Positions 29,622 through 38,844 are shown, counted from the first letter of the stretch. The stretch: DNA of 64,000 nt from Planctomonas deserti (GCF_003067705.1 NZ_QANL01000003.1:186001-250000), one strand, 5' to 3'. The notes: generated by a model from the letters alone, not told the origin. Made by a program: numbers and translations.

Positions 29622-29688
29622 CCCCTGCCCAGGCAGGAGGATCCTGCCCAGCTTTTAGCTGCGCACGATCCTTCTGCCTGGGCAGGGG
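29622..29688. repeat. Palindromic element B, second copy of the same family
   Basis: CCCCTGCCCAGGCAG (29622-29636) and its reverse complement (29674-29688) repeat the arms of element A. The interior differs: it has an AGGAT/ATCCT extension and a small AGCT-TTT-AGCT hairpin. Two copies 27 bp apart with shared arms but different cores suggest a small mobile or recombining palindrome. Confidence 0.85.
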
Positions 29689-29719
29689 CGCGAGTGCAGC
29701 AGCGGGGAGCGCGGTCGGG

Positions 29720-30328
29720 TCAGCCGAAGAGGACGAGCGGCAGGCGCGGGAAGACCGCGAGGATCACCAGCACGATCGCCGCGTAGTTCACCACCACAAG
29801 CACCCAGGTGAAGGGGAGGGCGGCTCCCGCCAGGCGACGGATCCGGCGCGGGACCGGCGTGAGACCGCGCGCCGCCGTGTAGACCAGGGAGATCCAGAAG
29901 AGCGGGATGGTGACCGCCCAGACGAGCATGCACCAGGGGCAGAGCGTGCCGATCGAGAAGACCGTCTGGGTGAACAGCCAGGTCACGAACAGCCAGGCGA
30001 GGGTGAGCCCCAGCACGAAGAGCGCCCAGAACCAGCGCGCGAAGCGAGCGCCCGCGAGCAGCCCGACGCCGACCGCGACGGGGGCGACGAACCCGGCGAC
30101 GCCGAGGAGGGGATTGGGGAACCCGAACAGCGACCCCTGCCAGCTCTCGATGACGGTGCCGCAGGACACGAAGGGGTTGAAGTCGCAGCCGAGCGACTCG
30201 CCCGGGTTGCGGAGCAGTTGGATGCGATCCAGCACGAGCACGAACGAGCTGTATGCGCCCACGAGGCCGGTCAGAATCAGCAGCAGGGCGTAGGCCAGGG
30301 GCCGCTTCAAGGCGGCCGGGGAGTGCAT
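29720..30328 (-). CDS. Vitamin K epoxide reductase (VKOR) family protein
   Basis: An integral membrane thiol oxidase that regenerates disulfide-forming proteins using quinone. The 202-residue protein has the loop cysteine pair Cys48 (SLGCDF) and Cys56 (VSCGT), and the quinone-site motif Cys130-Pro-Trp-Cys133, set in four or five helices. That is the minimal VKOR domain without a fused thioredoxin domain. The start is taken as ATG 30328, 7 nt after a CATACT hexamer (30336-30341, minus strand). An in-frame upstream extension is mostly hydrophilic and lacks a ribosome site. The operon is otherwise convergent with ndk. Confidence 0.9.
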   Translation of the reverse strand: MHSPAALKRPLAYALLLILTGLVGAYSSFVLVLDRIQLLRNPGESLGCDFNPFVSCGTVIESWQGSLFGFPNPLLGVAGFVAPVAVGVGLLAGARFARWFWALFVLGLTLAWLFVTWLFTQTVFSIGTLCPWCMLVWAVTIPLFWISLVYTAARGLTPVPRRIRRLAGAALPFTWVLVVVNYAAIVLVILAVFPRLPLVLFG

Positions 30329-30377
30329 GCGAGCGAGTATGCCACAGGCGGAATCCGTCCCGACTGGGAAGGCGTGC

Positions 30378-30651
30378 GATAATGGCTGCTGGTCGGCACA
30401 CCGCGAGTGACGGCCCGACGAGAGTCTTTCCGGGCAGGTACCGGACCACTTAGGCATTGCCGGTGTCGACTTCCGGGTCCGGAGCAGTTGTGCCGGACCG
30501 CGAGAGCACGACGAAACGAAACAGGCTTGGGATCCCCGCAGCAGGCGGATCCTGAAAAAAGGATTAGTGCTCCTGCACAGCAGGACGCACGCGAGAGAGT
30601 AACCGCAACCGATGGCGCGGCCAACGGGAGCGGTCTAGGAGTGCACCAGCA
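30378..30651 (+). promoter_or_regulatory. Promoter and long leader of rne
   Basis: GATAAT at 30378-30383 is a good -10 candidate; no convincing -35 is seen. It would give a 5' untranslated region of about 260 nt before the GTG at 30652. The leader contains small hairpins, including ATCCT/AGGAT around an A-rich loop near 30546-30560. RNase E leaders are known in other bacteria to mediate autoregulation by cleavage; that is only an analogy here. Confidence 0.45.
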
Positions 30652-33537
30652 GTGGTGGAGAAAGACGAGAACGTAGGAAGGTTCCGCGCCCGGCTCTTCG
30701 GGCGCAAGACCGCACGACGGTCGACGGGGCAGTCCCGGAACGAGGACGGGCAGGCCAGCGCGGCGCCCCGAGTTCCGGGCGCGCAGGGGAGCCCGGCTCC
30801 CGCGTCCCCCGACGACCTCCACACGCGCGCCCTCGAGCAGGGCGCCCCAGCCAAGAAGGCGGATGATTCCGTGCAGGACGACACCATGAAGGACGCGTTC
30901 ACGAACGCGAACCAGGACGACATCACGGCCGACGACGCGACGGTGGCCAACGGCGGAGGCGACCAGCAGGGCACGCAGGGCGAGCCCGGGTCGGCGCCGG
31001 TGGCGGAGCAGCAGCAGAAGCTTCCCGTGCGGCCGCTGTCCACCACGACGCTGCTGTTCCAGGCACCGGACATCCAGCCGCTGCCGCCGCTCCGCCGCGG
31101 CCGCAACGACTTCGACGACCGTGACGACCGCGACGAGCGCGACGACATCGAGGACCGCGACGACCGGGTCCGCGAGGAGCGCGACAGCCAGGACGAGGAC
31201 GTGTCGCGCGTGCGCCGCCGGTCGCGCCGTCGCTCGGGCGAGGACCGCTCCGGCACCGACGACCCCGAGAACACGGTCATCAAGGTGCGCACCCCGCGGG
31301 AGCGCGAGCCCGAGCTCATCACCGAGCCGCAGCGCATCAAGGGCTCGACCCGCCTCGAGGCCAAGAAGCAGCGCCGACGCGACGGCCGCGACGCCGGCCG
31401 GCGCCGCCCGGTCGTCACGGAGGCCGAGTTCCTCGCCCGCCGCGAGTCCGTCGACCGCACCATGGTCGTGCGCTCGAAGGACGACCGCATCCAGATCGGC
31501 GTACTCGAGGACGGCGTGCTTGTCGAGCACTACGTCGCCCGCGCCCAGGAGGCGTCCCTCATCGGCAACGTCTACCTGGGGCGCGTGCAGAACGTGCTGC
31601 CCAGCATGGAGGCCGCGTTCGTCGACATCGGGCGCGGGCGCAACGCCGTGCTCTACTCCGGCGAGGTCGACTGGGATGCCGCCGAGACCGGCAACCAGCC
31701 GCGCCGCATCGAGCTGGCGCTGAAGCCCGGCGACAAGGTGCTCGTACAGGTGACGAAGGACCCGGTGGGCCACAAGGGCGCGCGCCTCACCAGCCAGATC
31801 TCGCTGCCCGGCCGCTACCTCGTGTACGTGCCGAACGGATCGATGAACGGAATCAGCCGCAAGCTGCCCGACACGGAGCGTGCCCGGCTGAAGAAGATCC
31901 TCAAGGAGGTGCTCCCCGAGAACACGGGCGTGATCGTACGCACCGCGGCCGAGGGCGCCACCGAGGAGCAGCTGACCCTCGACGTGAACCGCCTCACCTC
32001 GCAGTGGGCCGAGATCCAGCGCCAGGTCGAGACGCAGTCCGCGCCCTACTCGCTGCACAGCGAGCCCGACCTGCTGATCAAGATCATCCGCGACGTCTTC
32101 AACGAGGACTTCACGAAGCTCGTGATCGCCGGCGACGACGCCCAGGCCACGATCGAGAACTACCTCCGCTCGGTGGCGCCCGACCTCATCGACCGTGTCG
32201 AGCGCTACGAGGGCTCGGTCGACGCGTTCGACCAGTTCCGCATCAGCGAGCAGATCGAGAAGGCGCTGGACCGCAAGGTGTGGCTGCCCTCCGGCGGTTC
32301 CCTCGTGATCGACCGCACCGAGGCCATGACGGTCGTCGATGTGAACACCGGCAAGTTCGTCGGCTCCGGCGGCAACCTCGAGGAGACGGTCACCAAGAAC
32401 AACCTCGAGGCGGCCGAGGAGATCGTGCGCCAGCTGCGGCTGCGCGACATCGGCGGCATCATCGTCGTCGACTTCATCGACATGGTGCTCGAGACGAACC
32501 GGGACCTCGTGCTGCGCCGCCTGCTCGAGTGCCTGAGCCGCGACCGCACCAAGCACCAGGTCGCCGAGGTCACCTCGCTCGGCCTCGTGCAGATGACGCG
32601 CAAGAAGCTCGGCCTCGGCCTGCTCGAGTCCTTCAGCGAGAACTGCGAGGTCTGCGCCGGCCGCGGCATCATCGTGCACCACGACCCCGTGACCAAGCAC
32701 CGCCAGACCCCGCAGCCCGAGATGACCGGGCGTCGTCGCGGGAAGGGCGGCAACACCGGAGCCGGCAACGGAAACGGTGGCGGCGCCAACACCGGCAACG
32801 GCAACGGCAACGGTGGCTCGAACGGGAACAACGGCAACGGCGGCCGCGGTGGGGACTCCGCCCCGGCGCCGAAGGCCACCCACGCCATCACCGAGGACGC
32901 CCGCAACGCGCTGGCCAAGATCGCCACGAGCACCATCGCCGTGCAGCACGAGAAGCACGCGGAGGACCCCACGGTGCCCGACGTGGCCGTCGAGGAGCCC
33001 GCCGTGGTGCCCGCTGCCGCCGCGCCCGCTGCCGCCGCGCCGAGCGCGGACTCGGCCGCCCCTGCGCCCGCCGACCAGGCGGCGGAGGGGGAGCCCCGCG
33101 TGCAGCCCGCCCAGGGCGCCCCCACCGCCCAGGCGCCGCAGAGCGGATCGGGTCGCCGCGGCGGACGCAACCGCCGCGCGTCGGCCTCCGGTCGCAGCCC
33201 GCAGGGCCTGACCGCCGAGGTCATCACCACGCCCGTGACGACCGCCGAGCCCGTCGCGCCGACGGCCGGGAACTCGGGCGAAGGTGCTCACGGCGAAAGC
33301 GCCGGATCGGACACGTCGGACGCGCCCGCCGACGCGCCCGTCGCGATCCTCGACATCCCGCTGGCGCCCGCGCACCACGCTCAGCCCAAGGTCAGCAGGC
33401 AGGATGCCGAGCAGCTGCTCGGCTCCGTGCTCGACGCCCTGCCGGAGCCGAAGGAGCCGGGCAAGGGGCGCTCGCGCAGCCGCCGGGTGAGCACGGCGAC
33501 GCTGTCCGCGCCGATCCTGCCCCCCTCGGGCGAGTAG
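30652..33537 (+). CDS. rne: Ribonuclease E/G family endoribonuclease
   Basis: Processes and degrades single-stranded RNA. The 961-residue protein has a charged, disordered N-terminal arm of about 250 residues rich in Arg/Asp. It is followed by the S1 domain (IGNVYLGRVQNVLPSMEAAF), the 5'-sensor and RNase-H-like parts, and the DNase-I-like catalytic part. In the last, Asp563 lies in VVDVNTGKFVG and Asp607/Asp610 in VDFIDM. The zinc link Cys665-x-x-Cys668 (CEVC) follows. The C-terminal 280 residues are low complexity (Gly/Asn runs, then Ala/Pro). This central-core arrangement with both arms is the actinobacterial form. The GTG start follows CCAGCAGTG without a clear Shine-Dalgarno site, so the exact start is uncertain. 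Confidence 0.93.
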   Translation: MVEKDENVGRFRARLFGRKTARRSTGQSRNEDGQASAAPRVPGAQGSPAPASPDDLHTRALEQGAPAKKADDSVQDDTMKDAFTNANQDDITADDATVANGGGDQQGTQGEPGSAPVAEQQQKLPVRPLSTTTLLFQAPDIQPLPPLRRGRNDFDDRDDRDERDDIEDRDDRVREERDSQDEDVSRVRRRSRRRSGEDRSGTDDPENTVIKVRTPREREPELITEPQRIKGSTRLEAKKQRRRDGRDAGRRRPVVTEAEFLARRESVDRTMVVRSKDDRIQIGVLEDGVLVEHYVARAQEASLIGNVYLGRVQNVLPSMEAAFVDIGRGRNAVLYSGEVDWDAAETGNQPRRIELALKPGDKVLVQVTKDPVGHKGARLTSQISLPGRYLVYVPNGSMNGISRKLPDTERARLKKILKEVLPENTGVIVRTAAEGATEEQLTLDVNRLTSQWAEIQRQVETQSAPYSLHSEPDLLIKIIRDVFNEDFTKLVIAGDDAQATIENYLRSVAPDLIDRVERYEGSVDAFDQFRISEQIEKALDRKVWLPSGGSLVIDRTEAMTVVDVNTGKFVGSGGNLEETVTKNNLEAAEEIVRQLRLRDIGGIIVVDFIDMVLETNRDLVLRRLLECLSRDRTKHQVAEVTSLGLVQMTRKKLGLGLLESFSENCEVCAGRGIIVHHDPVTKHRQTPQPEMTGRRRGKGGNTGAGNGNGGGANTGNGNGNGGSNGNNGNGGRGGDSAPAPKATHAITEDARNALAKIATSTIAVQHEKHAEDPTVPDVAVEEPAVVPAAAAPAAAAPSADSAAPAPADQAAEGEPRVQPAQGAPTAQAPQSGSGRRGGRNRRASASGRSPQGLTAEVITTPVTTAEPVAPTAGNSGEGAHGESAGSDTSDAPADAPVAILDIPLAPAHHAQPKVSRQDAEQLLGSVLDALPEPKEPGKGRSRSRRVSTATLSAPILPPSGE

Positions 33538-33573
33538 CGAGAGCCGGCACGACGCCGGTGACAGGACGAACGG

Positions 33574-33604
33574 GCGGGACCGTCGCGATCAGCGGCGGTC
33601 CCGC
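33574..33604. terminator. Possible bidirectional terminator after rne
   Basis: GCGGGACCG (33574-33582) pairs with CGGTCCCGC (33596-33604). The hairpin lies between convergent rne and the DUF4031 gene and overlaps the end of the latter. Confidence 0.5.
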
Positions 33605-33855
33605 TGCCGCACCCGGAGCCCGCTCCTGACGAGCCGGGTCACGAGCTCGCGGTTGCTGACGGGCAGCGCGCCCGCCGCCACCAGCTCGTCGTACCGCTCC
33701 TGCGGCACGTCGTAGTGATCGATGTCGAAGCTCCGGCGAGGGACGCCGGCACGCGCCGCGAAGTCGTGGAGCTCGTCGAGGGTCGCGTCGCTGACAAGGT
33801 GGGACCAGAGCGTGCCGTGAGCCGGCCACATCGGGCGGTCGAGAAGCACGGTCAT
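33589..33855 (-). CDS. DUF4031 domain protein
   Basis: An 88-residue protein starting MTVLLDRPMWPAHGTLWSHL, with SFDIDHYDVPQERYDELVAAG in the middle and a basic end. This is the compact DUF4031 family, widespread in actinobacteria and some other bacteria; no function is known to me. The ATG 33855 is preceded by TAGGAT at 6 nt, consistent with leaderless transcription. It is divergent from rplU. Confidence 0.8.
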   Translation of the reverse strand: MTVLLDRPMWPAHGTLWSHLVSDATLDELHDFAARAGVPRRSFDIDHYDVPQERYDELVAAGALPVSNRELVTRLVRSGLRVRQRDRR

Positions 33856-33861
33856 GGGGAG

Positions 33862-33867
33862 ATCCTA
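33862..33867 (-). promoter_or_regulatory. -10 element of leaderless DUF4031 gene
   Basis: TAGGAT on the minus strand, then 6 nt, then ATG 33855. Confidence 0.55.
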
Positions 33868-33949
33868 GAATCGTCAGGGCGCGTCCGCGCGAACGCGCGG
33901 TGGGCCGCCCGGTGCGCGACACGCGGCGCCGCTGCCAGGCGGAGCGGGT

Positions 33950-33978
33950 TTGACCGGCTAGCCTCGATCAAGTAAAGT
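33950..33978 (+). promoter_or_regulatory. Promoter of rplU-rpmA
   Basis: The -35 TTGACC (33950-33955) and -10 TAAAGT (33973-33978) are separated by exactly 17 nt, giving a start point near 33985. It is one of the two clearest housekeeping promoters in the window. Confidence 0.75.
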
Positions 33979-33984
33979 TGACCG

Positions 33985-34123
33985 CTGGTGTGCGTTGGGC
34001 TGAGCCCACGGAAACGCCAGCAGACTTCCTTGAGTTGAGACATGAACGTCTCGATCGGACTCTCCGGTTCGAGGATCGGCATGTCCTTTACATCAGGACC
34101 CCAAGAGAAATTAGGTACGAGAA
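33985..34123 (+). promoter_or_regulatory. Structured leader of rplU (L21 operon)
   Basis: A leader of about 140 nt precedes the rplU GTG. Near its 5' end GCTGG and CCAGC (33980-34022) enclose an inner hairpin TGGGCT-G-AGCCCA. Further hairpin-forming segments follow (CGATCGGACTC... and GTCC...GGACC near 34083-34100). Ribosomal-protein leaders of this kind often bind the encoded protein, so autoregulation by L21 or L27 is a reasonable inference, not shown. Confidence 0.4.
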
Positions 34124-34432
34124 GTGGTTTACGCAGTAGTGCGCGCCGGTGGCCGCCAGGAAAAGGTCGAGGTCGGCACCATCGTCACGATGGACCGCAA
34201 GAAGGCTGACAAGGACGGCAACGTGCAGCTTCCCGCCGTGCTGCTCGTCGACGGCGAGAACATCACGTCCGACGCCGCGGCGCTGGCCAACGTCAAGGTC
34301 ACGGCCGAGGTCCTCGGTGACCTCCGCGGCCCCAAGATCGTGATCCAGAAGTTCAAGAACAAGACCGGCTACAAGAAGCGCCAGGGCCACCGTCAGGAGC
34401 TCACGCGCGTCAAGGTCACCGAGATCGCGTAA
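34124..34432 (+). CDS. rplU: 50S ribosomal protein L21
   Basis: A 102-residue protein with the complete L21 pattern: [16 protein letters not shown] at the N-terminus, then the NITSDAAAL segment and the [18 protein letters not shown] end that binds 23S rRNA. The start is GTG 34124. The gene is followed by rpmA after 33 nt, the standard rplU-rpmA-obg order. Confidence 0.97.
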   Translation: MVYAVVRAGGRQEKVEVGTIVTMDRKKADKDGNVQLPAVLLVDGENITSDAAALANVKVTAEVLGDLRGPKIVIQKFKNKTGYKKRQGHRQELTRVKVTEIA

Positions 34433-34465
34433 CGCGCGTCCGCGTCACTAGAAGAGAGATAAGAC

Positions 34466-34723
34466 ATGGCACACAAAAAGGGAGCGAGCTCCACTCGCAA
34501 CGGTCGTGACTCGAACGCTCAGCGCCTCGGCGTGAAGCGCTTCGGTGGCGAGGTCGTCAACGCGGGCGAGATCATCGTTCGCCAGCGCGGCACCCACTTC
34601 CACCCCGGCGCCGGCGTCGGCCGCGGCGGGGACGACACCCTGTTCGCCCTCGAGGCGGGCTCGGTGCAGTTCGGCACCAAGGGCGGCCGCAAGGTCGTCA
34701 ACATCGTCGCAGCCGCGGTCTGA
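34466..34723 (+). CDS. rpmA: 50S ribosomal protein L27
   Basis: An 85-residue protein beginning [15 protein letters not shown], whose N-terminal tail reaches the peptidyl-transferase centre, and containing [19 protein letters not shown]. There is no cleavable N-terminal extension of the Firmicutes kind. AGAAGAGAGA precedes the ATG. A very strong hairpin after the stop probably reduces readthrough into obg. Confidence 0.97.
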   Translation: MAHKKGASSTRNGRDSNAQRLGVKRFGGEVVNAGEIIVRQRGTHFHPGAGVGRGGDDTLFALEAGSVQFGTKGGRKVVNIVAAAV

Positions 34724-34742
34724 CCCGGCTTTCGATCCTCTG

Positions 34743-34774
34743 CTGAACGGGCGGGCTTCGGCCCGCCCGTTCAG
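34743..34774 (+). terminator. Terminator or attenuator between rpmA and obg
   Basis: A perfect 14-bp stem (34743-34756 with 34761-34774) closed by a TTCG tetraloop lies 19 nt after the rpmA stop. obg follows on the same strand without an obvious separate promoter, so partial readthrough would set its lower expression. Confidence 0.85.
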
Positions 34775-34840
34775 TGCTTAACCCGCTGGCGTGCCAAGCA
34801 ACGGCCGCCACACCCGAATGAAAGGACGGTGAGGAACCCC

Positions 34841-36355
34841 ATGGCGACTTTCGTCGACACAGTGACCCTCCACCTCCGGGCGGGCAACGGCGGGAACGGC
34901 TGCGTGTCCGTCCGACGCGAGAAGTTCAAGCCGCTGGCCGGACCCGACGGCGGCAACGGCGGCCACGGCGGTGACATCGTGCTCGTGAGCGACCCGCAGG
35001 TCACCACGCTGCTCGGCTACCACCGCGCACCGCACCGCTCCTCCTCGAACGGCGGGCCCGGCATGGGCGACCACCGCGCGGGCGCAAACGGCGAGCTGCT
35101 CGAGCTCCCCGTGCCCGTCGGAACCGTTGTGAAGGATGCCGACGGCAACGAGCTCCTCGACATGGACGAGCCCGGCATGCGCTTCGTCGCGGCCCCCGGC
35201 GGCCAGGGCGGCCTCGGCAACGCGGCCCTCTCGACCACCAAGCGCAAGGCGCCCGGGTTCGCGCTCCTCGGCACGCTCGGCTGGGAGGGCGACGTCGTCC
35301 TCGAGCTGAAGACCGTCGCCGACGTCGCGCTCGTGGGCTACCCGTCGGCCGGCAAGTCCAGCCTCGTCGCGGCGCTGTCCGCCGCGAAGCCGAAGATCGC
35401 CGACTACCCCTTCACGACCCTGCACCCGAATCTCGGCGTCGTCCAGGCCGGTGAGACCCGCTACACGATCGCGGATGTTCCCGGCCTGATCGAGGGCGCG
35501 AGCGAGGGCAAGGGACTCGGCCTCGAGTTCCTGCGCCACGTGGAGCGGTGCACCGCGCTGCTCCACGTGCTGGACTGCGCGACCCTCGACCCCGGTCGCG
35601 ATCCCATCTCCGACCTCGACATCATCCTGCACGAGCTCGCCGCCTACCCGGTTCCCGACGGTCAGCTGCCGCTCCTCGAGCGCCCGCAGCTCATCGCGCT
35701 CAACAAGGTCGACGTGCCGGACGCCAAGGAGCTCGCCTCCTTCGTGCGCCCCGAACTCGAGTCCCGCGGCTACCGCGTGTTCGAGATCTCCGCCGCCTCG
35801 CACGAGGGTCTGCGATCGCTGTCCTTCGCGCTGGCCGAGCTCGTCGAGGCCGACCGCGCCCAGCGCGCGCTGACCCCGGCGGCTCCCCGCATCGTGCTGC
35901 GACCCAAGGCCGTCGACGAGCAGGGCTTCGTCGTGCGCGTCGAGGGCGGCACCTACGGCAACGTGTACCGCATCCTCGGCACCAAGCCGGAGCGCTGGGT
36001 GCAGCAGACCGACTTCACCAACGACGAGGCCGTCGGCTTCCTGGCCGACCGGCTGGCGAAGCTGGGCATCGAGGACGAGCTCTTCAAGGCGGGCGCGTCC
36101 ACCGGCTCCACCGTCATCATCGGCCCCGGCGACGGCGTCGTGTTCGACTGGGAGCCCACGCTCAGCTCGACGGCCGAGCTCATCACGAGCCCGCGCGGCA
36201 CGGATGCGCGCATCGACCCGTCGAGCCGTCGCACCAACGTGAAGCGGCGCCAGTCGTACACCGAGCGGATGGACGCGAAGGCGGAGGCGCGCGCCGAGCT
36301 CGAGCGCGAGCGCGCGGCCGGCCTCTGGGCGGACGATGACGGTACTCAGTCGTAG
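34841..36355 (+). CDS. obgE: GTPase Obg/CgtA
   Basis: An essential ribosome-assembly and stress-linked GTPase. The 504-residue protein has the Gly-rich Obg fold at the N-terminus ([18 protein letters not shown]) and the G1 loop GYPSAGKSS from Gly166. G3 [10 protein letters not shown]4 NKVD and the C-terminal OCT domain (about 350-420) follow, then a charged tail. ATG 34841 follows GTGAGGAAC; an upstream ATG at 34829 is in frame but less well placed. Its end overlaps proB by 20 bp. Confidence 0.96.
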   Translation: MATFVDTVTLHLRAGNGGNGCVSVRREKFKPLAGPDGGNGGHGGDIVLVSDPQVTTLLGYHRAPHRSSSNGGPGMGDHRAGANGELLELPVPVGTVVKDADGNELLDMDEPGMRFVAAPGGQGGLGNAALSTTKRKAPGFALLGTLGWEGDVVLELKTVADVALVGYPSAGKSSLVAALSAAKPKIADYPFTTLHPNLGVVQAGETRYTIADVPGLIEGASEGKGLGLEFLRHVERCTALLHVLDCATLDPGRDPISDLDIILHELAAYPVPDGQLPLLERPQLIALNKVDVPDAKELASFVRPELESRGYRVFEISAASHEGLRSLSFALAELVEADRAQRALTPAAPRIVLRPKAVDEQGFVVRVEGGTYGNVYRILGTKPERWVQQTDFTNDEAVGFLADRLAKLGIEDELFKAGASTGSTVIIGPGDGVVFDWEPTLSSTAELITSPRGTDARIDPSSRRTNVKRRQSYTERMDAKAEARAELERERAAGLWADDDGTQS

Positions 36356-37154
36356 CGACATCCCGGCCGCGCGCCGGGTCGTCGTCAAGGTCGGCTCCTC
36401 GTCCATCAGCGGGGACAACGCCGGGCAGATCGAGCCCCTCGTCACCGCCCTGGCCGAGATGCATGGGCGGGGCACCGAGGTCATCCTCGTCTCGTCCGGC
36501 GCGATCGCCACGGGCATGCCGTACCTCAAGCTCGACGAGCGGCCGGACGACCTCGCCACCCAGCAGGCCGCCGCGGCAGTGGGCCAGAACGTGCTCATCT
36601 ACCGCTACCAGGACAGCCTCGACCGGTACGACATCGTCGCCGGTCAGGTGCTCCTCACCGCGGGCGACCTCGAGCACCCCACGCCCCGCAGCAACGCCAA
36701 GCGCGCCCTGCACCGCCTGCTCGGGCTGCGCATCCTGCCGATCATCAACGAGAACGACACGGTCGCGACGCACGAGATCCGCTTCGGCGACAACGACCGG
36801 CTCGCCTCCCTCGTCACGCAGCTCGTGGGCGCCGACCTGCTCGTGCTGCTCTCCGACGTCGACGCGCTCTACACCCGGCCGCCGCTCGAGCCGGGCGCGG
36901 AGCGCATCGCGCGCGTGCCGTACGGCGACGCGCTGCAGGGCGTGAAGATCGGCAGCGTCGGCACCGGGCTCGGCACCGGGGGAGCGACCACCAAGGTCGC
37001 CGCCGCCCGCCTGGCGACCGCGGCCGGCGCCGCCGTGCTGCTCGCCGCGACGCCGCAGGTGGGCGAGGCCCTTGCCGGCGGACACGTCGGTACGTTCTTC
37101 GACGCCGCTCCCGCCGTCGCGCCCGTCTCGTCCCCGGTTTCCTCCTCGGTGTAG
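36336..37154 (+). CDS. proB: Glutamate 5-kinase, short form without PUA domain
   Basis: First step of proline synthesis: ATP-dependent phosphorylation of glutamate. The 272-residue protein has the amino-acid-kinase fold with [20 protein letters not shown] and IINENDTVA, plus [15 protein letters not shown] for nucleotide binding. The C-terminal PUA domain found in the approximately 367-residue E. coli enzyme is missing. Instead the protein ends in an Ala/Pro/Val/Ser tail. The start overlaps the obg end by 20 bp, so expression is coupled. Confidence 0.94.
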   Translation: MTVLSRSDIPAARRVVVKVGSSSISGDNAGQIEPLVTALAEMHGRGTEVILVSSGAIATGMPYLKLDERPDDLATQQAAAAVGQNVLIYRYQDSLDRYDIVAGQVLLTAGDLEHPTPRSNAKRALHRLLGLRILPIINENDTVATHEIRFGDNDRLASLVTQLVGADLLVLLSDVDALYTRPPLEPGAERIARVPYGDALQGVKIGSVGTGLGTGGATTKVAAARLATAAGAAVLLAATPQVGEALAGGHVGTFFDAAPAVAPVSSPVSSSV

Positions 37155-37181
37155 TCCACTCCCTCGGGGACCCGCCGTTCG

Positions 37182-37266
37182 GTTCCGGATTCAGGTTCAG
37201 CGGCGACACGCCGCGTTTCGGGTGCCCCGTACTACGGCCTGTTGCAGCACGGCCTGAATCCGGAAC
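37182..37266. repeat. Inverted-repeat element between proB and proA
   Basis: GTTCCGGATTCAGG (37182-37195) and its exact reverse complement (37253-37266) enclose 57 bp with no coding potential. It may be a terminator-sized hairpin or a small palindromic insertion. proA has its own promoter directly after it. Confidence 0.8.
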
Positions 37267-37286
37267 GGCACGCCTGCCGCGGCGCC

Positions 37287-37292
37287 TAAAAT
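37287..37292 (+). promoter_or_regulatory. -10 element of leaderless proA
   Basis: TAAAAT is followed by 6 nt and ATG 37299; there is no Shine-Dalgarno sequence in the short interval. Confidence 0.6.
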
Positions 37293-37298
37293 GCTGCT

Positions 37299-38564
37299 AT
37301 GTCCGACACCCTCGTGCGCACCTCCATTGACGAGCGCCTGCAGGCCGCCAAGACGGCGTCCACGGTGCTCGCCACGGCGACCGCAGACCAGAAGAACCGC
37401 GCGCTGCGGGCCATCGCGGATGCGGTGCGCGGCAACATCGAGCGGATCACGCCCGCGAACCGGCAGGACCTCGAGAACGGCCGCGAGAAGGGGCTCTCCA
37501 CCGGGCTGCTCGACCGGCTCACGCTCGACGAGGCCCGCCTCGGCGCGCTCGCGGACGCCGTGCTCGAGATCGCGGCGCTCGTCGACCCCGTCGGCGAGGT
37601 GCTCGGCGGCAAGACGCTGCCCAACGGCCTGAAGCTGAGCCAGGTGCGCGTGCCGTTCGGGGTCGTCGGCGCCATCTACGAGGCCCGGCCCAACGTGACC
37701 ATCGACATCGCCTCGCTCGCGCTGAAGAGCGGCAACGCCGCCGTGCTGCGCGGCGGCAGTGCCGCCGAGAACACCAATCGGGTGCTCGTGGAGCTCATCC
37801 AGGACGCTCTCGCCTCCGTCGGGCTCCCGTCCGACGCGGTGCAAACGGTCGACGACTTCGGTCGCGAGGGCGCCAACCGCCTCATGCGCGCCCGCGGCTT
37901 CGTCGACGTGCTCGTGCCCCGCGGCAGCGCCGACCTCATCAACACCGTGGTCGCCGAGTCCACCGTTCCCGTCATCGAAACCGGCGCAGGCGTCGTGCAC
38001 GTGTTTCTCGACGAGAGCGCGGCCGAGGACTGGGCCGTCGACATCGTGCGCAACGCCAAGGTCCAGCGCCCCAGCGTCTGCAACGCGCTGGAGACGCTGC
38101 TCGTGCACGCCGGCGCCGCCGACCGGCTGCTTCCACCCGTCCTCGGCGCCCTGGCCCAGGCCGGCGTGACGGTGCACGGTGACGAGCGCGTGCGCGCCCT
38201 GTTCCCGGATGCGGTGCCCGCGACCGAGGACGACTGGCGTGCCGAGTACTACACGCTCGATCTCGCGGTCGCCGTGGTCGACGGGCTCGACGAGGCGCTC
38301 GACCACATCGCGGCGTACTCCACGCACCACACCGAGTCGATCATCACGAACGACCACGCCAACGCGGAGCGGTTCCTCGCCGAGGTGGATTCGGCGGTGG
38401 TCATGGTCAACGCGTCGACCCGCTTCACGGACGGCGGCCAGTTCGGCTTCGGCGCGGAGGTGGGCATCTCCACCCAGAAGCTGCACGCCCGCGGCCCGAT
38501 GGGGCTGAGCGAGCTCACGAGCAGCAAGTGGCTCGTGCGTGGCGCGGGGCACGTCCGCCCCTGA
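37299..38564 (+). CDS. proA: Glutamate-5-semialdehyde dehydrogenase (gamma-glutamyl phosphate reductase)
   Basis: Second step of proline synthesis: NADPH-dependent reduction of glutamyl phosphate. The 421-residue protein belongs to the aldehyde-dehydrogenase superfamily. It has VPFGVVGAIYEARPNVT, the RGGSAAENTN segment, and the catalytic Cys in RPSVCNALETLL. The C-terminal GFGAEVGISTQKLHARGPMG is typical of ProA. The likely leaderless start separates its control from proB, even though both are on the same strand about 145 bp apart. Confidence 0.96.
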   Translation: MSDTLVRTSIDERLQAAKTASTVLATATADQKNRALRAIADAVRGNIERITPANRQDLENGREKGLSTGLLDRLTLDEARLGALADAVLEIAALVDPVGEVLGGKTLPNGLKLSQVRVPFGVVGAIYEARPNVTIDIASLALKSGNAAVLRGGSAAENTNRVLVELIQDALASVGLPSDAVQTVDDFGREGANRLMRARGFVDVLVPRGSADLINTVVAESTVPVIETGAGVVHVFLDESAAEDWAVDIVRNAKVQRPSVCNALETLLVHAGAADRLLPPVLGALAQAGVTVHGDERVRALFPDAVPATEDDWRAEYYTLDLAVAVVDGLDEALDHIAAYSTHHTESIITNDHANAERFLAEVDSAVVMVNASTRFTDGGQFGFGAEVGISTQKLHARGPMGLSELTSSKWLVRGAGHVRP

Positions 38565-38624
38565 CCGTGCTCTAGGCTTGTCCTCGGACGCCCGCGCGCG
38601 CCGCCACTCGAACGGAGTCATCGA

Positions 38625-38834
38625 ATGCACCTGCTCTACGTCCTCGCAGCCGAATCGGAGTTCGCCCGCGAGCTGCCGTTCCCCGCCTGGGTCTTCGGGG
38701 TCATCGCGCTCGTGCTCTTCTTCGTGTTCGGGTTCGTGACGTTCACCTACCGCGACGTCGCCAACCGGCACCGCGCGAAGTTCGACCGTGGTCCCGCCCC
38801 TGAGCAGGGACACGGTTCCGGAACGGGCCACTAG
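38625..38834 (+). CDS. Small single-pass membrane protein
   Basis: A 69-residue protein with one helix (about residues 21-41, [19 protein letters not shown]) and a short basic, Gly/His-rich cytoplasmic tail. There is a good ribosome site (ACGGAG) before ATG 38625 and a -10 candidate TAGGCT at 38572-38577. I recognise the pattern from the proA-nadD interval of related genomes but no function is known. Confidence 0.65.
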   Translation: MHLLYVLAAESEFARELPFPAWVFGVIALVLFFVFGFVTFTYRDVANRHRAKFDRGPAPEQGHGSGTGH

Positions 38835-38837
38835 CGT
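38832..38837 (+). promoter_or_regulatory. -10 element of leaderless nadD
   Basis: TAGCGT, overlapping the previous stop codon TAG, is followed by 7 nt and GTG 38845. The identical hexamer and spacing precede the XRE gene at 43622. Confidence 0.5.
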
Positions 38838-38844
38838 TCCGCCC

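Noticed and set aside
30307-33378. A roughly 1000-codon antisense frame across rne
   Set aside because: Shadow frame made of low-complexity Leu/Gly/Arg/Val; the plus strand encodes complete RNase E/G motifs.
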